Below, piece after piece: positions 1 through 12,200 of a stretch of 64,000 bases of DNA (positions within the stretch are counted from its first letter, which is position 1; every line of letters begins with the position of its first letter). The stretch covers positions 14,429,751-14,493,750 of the forward strand of contig OU744447.1 of the NCBI GenBank assembly GCA_916610825.1, given 5' to 3'. The notes under the pieces were generated by a model that was not told the origin of the DNA, did no database searches, and saw nothing but the letters and a program-made list of their open reading frames with translations. Made by a program: the position numbers and the translations under genes. The stretch comes from Haliclystus octoradiatus (lineage: Eukaryota > Cnidaria > Staurozoa > Stauromedusae > Haliclystidae).

Positions 1-177
1 GCACCTTGCATCAGCAATAAGTAGACATCGCCATTTGTGGTAACGAAGATAACCACTTCTTTATCAACAAAGGAAGGATGTTGGCCCCTTTTGATAGGAC
101 AGCATAACTACAAACAAGTGATATTTATTCAAAACGTTTTCTTGAATACATCATTGTGCTGATAATTTTGATTGCAG

Positions 178-246
178 TTACAAACAACTTATGAAGATAA
201 AATATCAAGAAGACATACCGAAGCACAACAAACACACAGACAAATG
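178..246 (+). CDS. SASS6: SAS-6 exon, coiled coil
   Basis: Acceptor TTTTGATTGCAG precedes and donor GTATGA follows. The 23 codons start LQTTYEDKISRR, phase 0 at both ends. This is the leftmost exon found; the preceding one is outside the window. Confidence 0.6.
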
Positions 247-3200
247 GTATGAGAGCAGAGCAATTTAAATGTGTGTTTATATTTAACATGGGCACAGGGG
301 GCAGAGTCATCCCAGTCACTTCAATTCAAACAGAGATTTACCTATTATTAAAAGAGGTAGTAAAGTATGCTTTAATAGCCAATATTTTTTCAAAAATACC
401 TGTTACAGACATGAGAGTTTACAGACTTTTAGCAGATTTCAGACTATTTCTACCCTTATGAAACTCTATTTATCACTCGTTCCCATTGAAATTTATCAAG
501 ATATCCTAGATTTCAGACTATTTTCAAGTTTTGAATTCTCATGTCTGCTGTTAGCGGCCACTGCTAAGCATTATGTATTCATTTATATTGTTTATTACTG
601 AAATATAATTAGTAATTGGAGGATGGATGATGGTACTATTATGTTTTATAATAAATATTTGCTACTAATAGTCTCACGCCTTAGATGATCATCAGGTAAC
701 TTTTATAATCAGGCTATTTATTAACTAGCTCTGCATTTATGGCATTGAGCCCTGTTAAAACAGTGAAGACAATACTTCCATATTATTAGTGTTTTATAGC
801 AGGATTGATAAGTTGGAATTCAGTGCCATTGTATAATATTTTTTGTTCAATGCTTTCCTACTAAGTTTACAATATAACTAACCTTTACACCATGTCATTC
901 ATATACAAAGCAATACAAAATATAGGAATGAAAATTCTAATTGAATTGACCTATTATAAAATTAAGAGTATCAGATTGTTAGAGTCTTGATTTGTGTTCC
1001 AATTACCTATTTGTTTTAAACTAAATCAGGAAAGAAATATGAAAAATGAAAAACATTCTCTTCAGGCTAAGTTGAAGGTTTGTATTTAAGATTATTATTT
1101 TTTTAAATGATGTTTCTGTCTTCACATTTTTTAAATCATCATTAGATCCCCAGAGCTTTTGCCTGATTTATAGAAACATTTTAAACAGAATATCAAGGTT
1201 TTTCTCAAACCATCCTACCGGTATTCAAACGTGTTTAATTTTTTCATGTAAATATTCTTTTGAGATATTGGCAAGTTCCTGGCATACAGGAACCCCTAAT
1301 TATGAAAGTGACGATGATGTGTGTTAAGCCAACCAAAACGTACAATCACAGCTTGACAATGTTGCCAGTTTTGCTATCAAACCCTTCATTTGAGTGAGCT
1401 GACGTTTTACATCATTTTCTTTCCTTAGCATGTCTGCTGATGCCTGTCATAATTTTCAAGCTAAAGTTGCTTGACTAGCATTGGTTCCTAGCAGAGCTTT
1501 ACTTTTCATAATATTCTCTTAAGAACATCAATACGTTTTTATAATATATATTAATATTAGCCTACCTTTACAGCTACGGGTTTGGATATGTCTAAACTGT
1601 TTTGGTTTGTGATCCAAAATTCGATTTGCGTTGAGTTTAACTGGCTAATCAAACAACATAACTTGCTCTAGTCACATTAACATGCACAGTGTACTTTGAA
1701 TTCACAACATTAGTCTATTGAACTGAAATTGAATAGAATGTTGTAAGTTAATCTGTGTAATTTTTTTTATTTGTGATACACTATGATATACGTTGTGATT
1801 TTTTCTTTCAAACATCAACCAATGATGTGTTTGTTTATCAGGATCAATCAGCCAAATTATCTGATGCAATCTCAACAGTAAAAAGTCAAAATAGCCAAAT
1901 AATTGTTCTAGAAAAGGTATGCTTATATTGAAATGTTCACTTAATATTCCAGGAAACTCAAAGTCCGAAGGAGTAAATAATGATATTAAATGTCACAATT
2001 TTTCAAAAAGAAAAACCATGATATTTCATGTATTATCATTCTACCACGAAGTAGGTAAGCTAGAATCTTTTTTCACTGGGGTGGTTGTTTAGTCATGTAA
2101 TATTTTGGAGCATGTGTCAGTTTAATGGCCCTTTCTGACACCAACCAATCATGCTTCTGCCAGGGATTGAACCCAAGACCCTGTTGGCCGAGGTCCAATT
2201 CCCCTACACCATTACACCCATATGGATTGTATTGCCTGCTTCTGTTTGATTCAAAGGAAAATAAAGAGATGAAAAGTGAAATCCAAGTCATGTGCGAACA
2301 CGAACGTCTAAAGCATGGAGAAGAATCAAACAAAAATCGGACACTTCAATATTTACAAGCTAAAATGGATGATATGCTGAAAATTATTGAGGAAAAAGAC
2401 AAGGTGTTATTCACATTTCACCTTGATTTTACTAATATTGTTTATTCATCTACATTTAGTATCAAACTTTATGTATGAAACACAGTATGAGTTCATGAAC
2501 TATTCCCCTTTTTGGATTTCCCATTTTCCCACTACCGATAACCGTGTTAGCTGTTAGTTTTTTCCACTGAAGTGGCTGGTTAGTAGTTTTTGGATTGTTT
2601 AAATGCCGAACATCCGTTTCATGGCAGGGTGCCCTTCCTAGTGTGTCCCCAATAGTGCTTCTGTCAGGGAGAGAACCCAAGACCAGAGGTGTATGGAGTC
2701 AAAATTGTCAGACTACGAATCTAAAAATTTCCATATAGAAGCGTTTTACTCCTTGTCGGCTCTAAAAATGTAAGAAAACTAGACTCGAACTCCAAAATAT
2801 TTCAGACAAACTCCTGTAAAAAGTCTGAAAACGGATAAATTTATCAACCCCAAATTAAACAAACATAGACTGCCAGGAGTTTGCCAGGACTACATTCTAG
2901 ACTCCAGCTCCAACTCCTGCTCCTGTCTAGAAAATATTCACTCTTGTCCAGCTTCTGTTGAAATGTGAATACTCCTGCCGGAGTCGGGGTTTGACTCCCG
3001 TTCCTGTACACCTCTGCCCAAGACCCTGCTGACCACGCTCCAATAGCTAACCACTACTAATTGCACCGTATCAAGGAACATGAGGAAATATGGTAATAAA
3101 CAGTTCAGCAACAGTTCATTGTGAACATTTCATTTGTGTAAAAAGAAGCTTTGCTAGCTTTTCAGTTGAATAAAAATACCCAATCAAAGCAAAGCAACAG

Positions 3201-6200
3201 GTAATGAATATCTAATGACCTTTTTCATGAACAATCTATTATTAATAAACTGTATTAAACTATATGAAATAGGATTAAATTGATGTCGATCAATGCTGGT
3301 TGGCAGAGCTGAATAGGATTAAATTGGAAATGAAATTCTTCTCTCTGTACTCAGATATTTTGCATTATTGTGCTAATCGTATGATTCTATTTATTATTTT
3401 TACTATTTATTACCTGAACTCTATGGACATTCAAAACTGTCCACAAACATCTTGTAAACAGTTCAGGAACATTAAAAGGCCTAACTTTCATTGACGTCTT
3501 CATGAACTGTTGATGAAAATTAAACCATTTAAAGTTCATGGACTGAACAAGGAGAGAAAACATTTCATTTTAGGACTATTTGTATGTTTCTGTGTTAATT
3601 TACTCCTCTTAAAATTGGAATATAAATACACCAACGTTTATTCTCTACTTTCTTTCTGCTACTGAATCAGGTCATACTTTATGATCTTACTATGACATAC
3701 AGTAGATGTAATATGTTTTTTTTAATTTTGTCTATTTAACCAAATTTACCAAATGATTACGAAATCCATCAATTAATTTTCAAGCAAAAATAAAACAATG
3801 GCTGTTGATTATAGAAAAGTGAGATTAGATATAAAAAAGTGAGATAAGATATGTAATCATAAACTTAGAACGAGAGTCAAACATGAGACATGCTAGATTA
3901 CACTATTTCCAGTTTCACAAGGTGGTAACTTGAAGTAGCATAGTCTAGCCTGTTTCATCTTTGACTCTCATTCTATAAATGCTCTGATTATTTTCATTTA
4001 GCAGTATACCAAGAACTGGTGTGGAACAACTCCACTATTATTTTGCAGGATAACTATTTGTAAAAATTCTAGTCACAAAAAATACAATCAACATGCAGCA
4101 ATTAGCCTACTTGAATATTATAAATCACATCTTTTGTTATCATATCATCTTTTTGTTGAGAAGTTTAGCAAGCATTTCGCTATCTACTTTTGGAAGTTGT
4201 TTGATCCAGAAACTTTGTCAAGGTAAAAACCTTTGTGACGCTCGCATGTTGATACTTATAGTGGTTCTATGTATTTTAGGTCATTGAGAATTCTACAGAG
4301 GCACTTAGGTTGGCTAATATGGAAAAGGTATGTGATAACTGTGATCAGTGTGATATGATTAGATTTAATTATACTTGTTTTTACACTATTAATAACAGCT
4401 TTTTCAGATTGGCTAATCTATTTTATCAAAATATATGCAAATAACAAAATCGATGCAACATAGCAAAGAAAAATAATAAAAATGCAACATCACAGTTCCT
4501 CTTGCATGAATTTTTCAAAAGTTACTAAACCAATTGTGGATTTATTTAAACTTTGTGGAGACTTTATTTTGAAGCTCAAATTACACTTCAGTACAATGCC
4601 ATTGATGCAAACAAATCCGTAGGACTACCTATTCATTTATTATAATCAAATATATTGATGGTTTCCTTGTTTATGCAATCTAGATCAATTTTGAAAAAGA
4701 ACTTCATAGCAAAATAAGAAATATGTCAAAGCTACAGGCATCTCTGGACTCAATGTCACATGAAATCTCAAAGGTAACAACTTAATTACTGTATATTGCT
4801 TATTACCAATTGCCATTCAATGCACTTGTTTGATTTGGCTGCTTGCTAGAAAATGCAAGAGTCTGTAGATGTATTGTAAAGGTGTGCATTGAATCGGATG
4901 TTCTGAAAATTGACCACGGGTGCAGACCACCTGGTATTCGAATCCGATCCGAATATCGAGATAAGTTATTCAAATCCAAAATGCATCTTTTTGAATGATT
5001 CTAAAGTGCAGGATGACACAAACAAACTGTAACACAAATTTGGGTAGCTGAAGCTAAATGACGAAGGACTGATGAAAAAGATTTTTCAATTTGGAAGCGT
5101 ATAAGCAGACAAGCGGTGACATTTAATGTTAGATATATTTTCGATCAGTCAATTTTTCCAAAACTTTTTCGGAATGATAGTCGGAATGACAAGAGGGCTT
5201 TAACTTCAGGAAAAAGAACAATTCAAAACTTAAAAAAATCGTATCTCCTTTCACACAGAAGCAAAACCAAAGTCGGCTATGCCTACCCCTTTGGCTACAC
5301 CTTTTCTGCTTGAAACAAGTTCATTTAACCAATAAACATGTGAGATATGAAGACATTTAGTAGTTGAAATAGCATTGAAACATCTGTCACAAATGGAGGT
5401 GATGTTTACGTAAAACAATGGGTGCCTAGTCTAGATGACAGAGGATGATTGACACATGTCTGACAGAAAAACGTAAATTCAACAATTGAAAACCCTTGTA
5501 TTTCATGTATTTTTTAATAAATTATATTTATTTCAAGCAGAAAAGGTGTCCTAAAGGTGTGGGCACAGCTGACTTGGACATTAGAAACTTTTGATTTTGC
5601 GTGAAAGGAGATCAAATTGTTTTATTCTGGCTCCATTTTTTTCCTATAGTAAAACTTACTATTCCGATTGTCATTCTGGGTTTGGAAAACAGTAAATGAT
5701 CGAAGATAGGGTACATTCAACACTAAATATCTCCACTTATACCCCATCCAAATTGAAAATCCTTTTCACCATTCTTCATCATTTAGCTTCAGCTATTCGA
5801 ATCTGTGTTTTTCTTGTCATGTGCACTTCAAATGGTGCAATTTGACTGTTGTAGGAAGTGATTAATAATCATTTTTCCTCAACCGTTTCTTTTATAATCA
5901 GAATGGTTATAACATGGCTTGATCAAATCATGCGGCAAATTTTGTTAATAACATTGATAACTATAAAAAATAATATAAAATATTCCCGAAAATTCAATTT
6001 GACACAATTATGTCCGTCCATCTGATCCGATCCAAAAGCTAACCTCTGAATCTGATCCGGGTTGGGTTTGATTTGCATAATTTTAATGTACAGTCTGGCT
6101 TGGTATTAGAGGGGGATTTGCTCAGATGGCAGGCAGAGCAACAGGACTTTGGATATGATCCACTTCAGATGTGTCCATGTAAAACATCAAATGAGTACCA

Positions 6201-9200
6201 TCTTCTGGTGGCAGATGGAATTGTCCAAAGGGCGCATCCATGAAGAGCTGTGGTGTACTGCTGCTCCTTGACAATCTATCTGCCATGAAATCTGTTGGAA
6301 TGGATCTGCAGTGTGGCGGCTGAGACCAGTAATATAAACATTTATCATCATTGCTCTGAGCAAAAAGAGCCACTCATCTAGAACCTTAAAGGACTATTTC
6401 CAGTCTGCTTTGAATATTTTATATGAATTTTAACAGGGAAACAACATCATTCAGAGACTTCAAAATGAACTAAAACATTGCAACAGCCAGGTAAAACATA
6501 TCAATTATTATCACTATACTTCAATTATATTATCTACGGTAGCTACCAGAGTAGTTGTTATGACGTTAATATATAACATTAAACAATTAATGCTGAATTT
6601 CCATGAACAACTTTCATGAACATTTGGGCACTTTCAAGTTTATGAACTTGTGATATTATTTTCAAAGGGACTGGTTTTGGATAGGCAGGGATGCATCTGT
6701 ATCGCTTTTGTCATTTTTATATTATCATTGTTTGTAATGTGACCCTTAATTTCAGATCAAGTCAAAAAACTCAATCACTGCAAAACAAGAAAAGGTTATC
6801 AATGACCAGGTATAGTACCCAAAACTAAGATAACAAGAATGTATGTAATGAGAATATAGAGATAACAATGCATTAGGGAGTGCCTTTTTACAAGAACAAC
6901 CCCGTGAAACAATCCATGAGTTCCTGAACATTTTTTGTGGGTTCATGAACAGTTCATGAACAGTCACAAAGAGTTCATGAACACTTCATGAACCGGTTCA
7001 TGAAAGTGAAGTTGCCTGAAAGTTCATGAACACTTGTATTTGATCTTTGGTACTCCCCTGCTCTAACTATTCTGTGAGGGTAATTAGACTATAACAGGGT
7101 GATAAGCAAAGATGGATAAACACATTGGCTCTTAGGATCTGATTGTCTGTGGATCGAATCCTCCAATTGTAAATTCATCATTGACTCTATTGGAATGTCA
7201 AATGAATACCATATTGTGATGACACTTTGAATGGTCTACGGAAACTGCATTATGAAGAGATGAGAATGTCCTTTATAAATTGTGGAAGGTTAAGCAATCT
7301 GATTGGCTAATGGCTATGTTTCAAACAGATAATGCAGACAATGGTGAGATACTGAAACTAGGTTAACGAATGTGGGGGCATTAGCTATCATTCTCTGAGC
7401 AAGATAACCACAAGGGTGGTTCAGGTACACTGGGCAATGTGATCCAGTCTATACTGCTTGATAAGCTTGTTATGAATATTTTGTAAAGTTCATATACATT
7501 GAATGATCTGTTTTTTATGAAATTTTCATCTACTATTCATGATTATTTGGCCATTCAAAGTATTCTTCGTAGCAGTTGGCAAATGGGCTGAGATGTGTAG
7601 GTGGTATGTAGGTTACAATGCGCCATCATCTTACCACCCAGCCCCAGTTGCAATTCTATGTAAGGCTAATTTATTGTGTGTGTTGTTTAGAAATTTACAT
7701 TTAATGCATTCATATTTTTACTTCAGTTACTAAATTATTAATGAATATAAAAAAGTTGTGTCCTCCATTTGAATTGCTATCTATTTGCTTATGTAGGAAG
7801 AAAACATTCTCAAGCAAGACAAAAATACTGAAAATCTGAAAGAGGAGTTGACGAATGCTAATGCTGAGGTTAGTAGTCTTGTTGGATTTCTTAAATCCTT
7901 GCCCTATAATTATGAGCTCCTTCAAACGCTTGTTTTCAGACATCTCTTCAAGTTTTTAATAAAAATCTTGCATTCATATCACAATTCATATAATTTTTCA
8001 CAATCTTACTTGTGAGAAAACACATTGTAAGGTCTTACATAAAGTCTCGCAAATAAACAAGCTTTCAATGCTTACGGGATGACCTGATCATGTAACCGTT
8101 CATTTCTTTATATCACTATGGCACTATAATCTGTATTAAGAAGTTATTATGATCAAATAAACATCTATCTATCTATTCAATGCTCATGCAAGTCTTTCAT
8201 GAATTGCTAAAATGTATTACTGGTGTGTTGTTTGCTGTCTTTTTCAAATTGAAACATTCTATAGTTACAATTGCAGGCCCTATGATTGGACTGTTATAAC
8301 ATGTTTGACTGGTGTATATTGAATGTTTAGTTGGTACATAAACCAGTTTCTATGTTGTAAAGTTATCAATATAATTGTTCTATTATTTAACAGAAGGACA
8401 AGCTAACACAATCATGTACAACGTTGTCTGAAAAATTAGATGAGATGAAAGAGCTTATAAAAACAAACGAGAATGGTAGGATAAATATTCGTTATGCTTG
8501 AAAGAGCTAATTTATGTTACCAGTATTATACCAGTATTATGCTTCCAAAATTGACTTGCAAATGATTAACTTATAAACCGTTAATAATGCCTGAAACAGT
8601 TCATAAAAATTTAGTGCACATTAAAATGTGTTGGCCTGTTTCTGTAAAACTGGATTCACAATGGAAGCAATAAAAGATGTACATATATGAGTTCTTCAAA
8701 TGGGGGTGCACCCCAGGAGAATTTTTGGAATTCTGATATCCTAAATGATGAATTTTGTTATAATTTCCTATACAAATGCACTGGATCACTTTTTTCAGTG
8801 GGTTTGTTATAGCATAATGCAGAAACTTTGAGTCAAGCAATAACGCAGTTGAAAAATGCCTTTTCAAAATTTCACAAACAGAAACATGCCAATAACCCGG
8901 TACCTACGAATATAGGGAGCCCATAGGCTTATAGGCTTATCTTTCTTGTATTCTATGTTTTATGTGTCACAGTGTTTTAACTGTTTGTTGTGATAATCTT
9001 CCAACCATTCTTTGATGTTGATGAAAACAAGTGTATCTGTCAATCAACACCTAATTAAAACATGATACCCAGATGTATTGTGATTGGGTCTGCTACACAT
9101 TTCTGTGTTTATGGAATTGTGTTTATGGAACGAGCGTTATGGAACTGCTAGTATATGTACTGTAACAAATACACAAAATGATAATTGCCACCTCTTGAAA

Positions 9201-12200
9201 GTCTTGTGTTTGTGTGTGATTACAGTAATCAATTGGCTCAGTAAGCAACTGAATGGTATTAGTCCTGGAGGTACTACTGAAGGCAAACTTCACTTAACTG
9301 ATGGTTCTTCTTTGCATTTGTCCAGCAGACAAGATCAACTGCGCAAACTTGGACCAGTAAGTCATAATTGTTATGAACTTCTATATGATTACTTTACTCT
9401 AGGCCAAAGTAAAAGTACAATAATTACCAGGATTTTCAAATTTATTATCTGTACATTTGATTCTTTTGAATAATTTCTGAGCTAACCGTACCAGCAGATG
9501 ATAAGAGCGTAATTAGAGTTTTCTGAACGGTTAATTTATTATCTTTTTTTTCACAGTTGCGACATGTGGTTCATCAAATTGTAATTGAAATTGAAATTTT
9601 TATTTTTCATGAACAGTGCATGAAAATAACGTAGACCATTTCACATTCAAAAACTTTTGCTCAACTGTTCATGAAATGTTTTGTTTTAACACTTTTTGTC
9701 AATTGGCAAGCTGCATGTTTCCGCTTAACTCGATCTGATTAAGATTTCATTTAAATTATCCTTCATTTCCTGTTGGATTTGGAAGTGATTACAGTAGAAA
9801 AACCACTCCTCCCAGGACCCAACGTATCAACAGGCATAAGAAATTTTCTCCCATCGGCGGAATTCCTCCTTTTCTATCAGTTCCAAAACACAGAAAACAC
9901 AAATCTAGCTATTGTTTTGATAGGTTTTCAAGTGTTTTCTGCGTTTCGACTGAAATTTATTCTTGTGTAGCCGATGTATGATATAGTACCAGAAGAATTC
10001 CACTGACAGAAAAAGTTATTTGTTAAATATAAAATAAAGTTTAATGCTGTGATGTTCAAATATTCAAAAGATAGACAGTGTTTAAATCAAAAATAATATG
10101 TCTGACTGTTTATTTATTGAAGAAAGCTATCAGATCTGGAAATTCCAATTTAGTTTGATCATTGAAGTAGAAACTTTGAATTTGTAGCTATATTTAAATA
10201 TTGAATTTTAAATCCACATATTTAATTAGAGATAATTTAGTTACAATGCTGCAAAATAAAGTTAAAACAAGTTGAAGTGGTATATACTTCATGAACAGTT
10301 CATGTACATAGTCAATGTTCATAAATAATAGTTCATGGATTTATGAACTATTCCTCAGTTCATGAAATCTACGGTGTTTCCCGTTTTATTAGTGTGAAAA
10401 TGTAAATAGTTATATTTGCTAGAAATAGTTTTAGATGGTAGGGAAATTACAAGATGAATAACATTGGTTACACTGAATTGTATTCAGACTATGAATTGAG
10501 TTGGCAGGCTGCATCAGCATTGGTAGTTGACAGTCAGATACACAATCGTCAATTTTCTATTGTTTCGAACATCAAATCATAATTTCTCCTAAATCGTGTG
10601 ATGATTTTTGCTCATTCAACACAAGCTGTCTTATTTTTCGAGAATTAAAGAATAATAATTCAGTTTAGTTTGTTAAAACATTTCCAAATCGTAAAATGCT
10701 GATTGCCTATGTTAACATTGTTCAAACTAATTCTGCAACCGCGCGTATTGCCTTGGTGGAATTGTCTACCATATAACCCAAAGTGTGGATTTAACACCTG
10801 TAAACATTTTAAGCAGACCTAGGTCTTAATCATCGATATTCAATGCGTCAAGTAGCCGTATTATAATAATTTTACTTGATCCTGAGGCTGCATATTAGTG
10901 TGACACTTACATAATGTAGTCCTTTATTTACCAGTCAATTTGAAACACATTAATTGACAAAATATATCATATCATCATACTCCTCTTTCCTCAGATGCAG
11001 AGCACACCAAATTCTATCACACAAAGTGTAGCGATGGGACCAAACAAACATATTTTATCAAAAGACTTCAGCTACCCAATCCCACGGCATTATCAACAGG
11101 TAATGGAAAACTGACCAACTTTCTTATTTACGATGGTTTTCCAATGTGGGTTAAACACATGACCAAATGTGGAATACCTCATCCTTTTTGGAAGTTTTTG
11201 ATGCATTTGAAAGCCAAAGGAAATTACAGTAATTAAACAATGCCAATAACAAGACATAATATTGTAGACATACTCGTGTTGACATCTTCAAATTTCTATA
11301 GATAATTCAGATCAACTATGTGGCTTAGGAGAATATAGCGTTCATACATAATGTTCATGAACCCTTTAAAGGGTCAAACAGGACCGGCAGCCTTTGCATG
11401 GGATTTTTCAAAATGGAGTCTCACAGCTTTTTTATCTACGTCATATTATTTCAGTGAGTGGATGTTTGAGTCGTGAATTTTGACAAGCTTCTCTGGAAAA
11501 AAAATGAACAAGCTGCGAATTAAATAAATATAATGTGAATAAAGATGATAATAATCAGGGTTTCAAATACAACACATGAGCTGAACATCATTCCTTCGAA
11601 ACACAGAAATATAAAACCAAGGCATGGAATTAACTCCGCAGCTAACTAGATCATTATCGCAACTAATTGACTGATAGCCGCATACTTCAAAAATCGCAGC
11701 TAAAAAATCATTGACCGCATCTAAATAGCCACAGCTAATTGTCTAATAGACGCATCTTTGAAAGTTCTCAGCTTGAAAGTCTATTCGCATCTTTAAAATA
11801 TAACAGCTTTAAAGTCATTTCGTCAAAGCTCAATAGACCATTTCCGCAGCTAATTGTCTGATTGTCCAAAGGTCAGTAATAAATACAGTTCGAATCAATT
11901 CTGCTACAGCAACTCATATACTTCAAACATCCAGAAAACAACCAGTAGTCACATATGTCTATTTTGAATAGATCGAAGCTCAATAATACAAAATATAAGC
12001 CGCTGATTTATGATTTGACGTTGTCAAAAACAAAACGGTACTTGGATTTGTAAACATGTTTAACTATATAGCAATAATCTTCATGTTTTTTTCAACCAAA
12101 TTTTTTATTCCATATTGTACTGGGAAATGTTCGAACGGTTTTCCAGATCAAGAAACTGCTTTTTATAGTTTATTACCATCGAAATACTCCTTGCGACAAT

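Noticed and set aside
2125-2478. Open frame of 117 codons as a gene
   Set aside because: It runs through a SINE and then a SAS-6 exon; only 2257-2403 has splice sites and homology.
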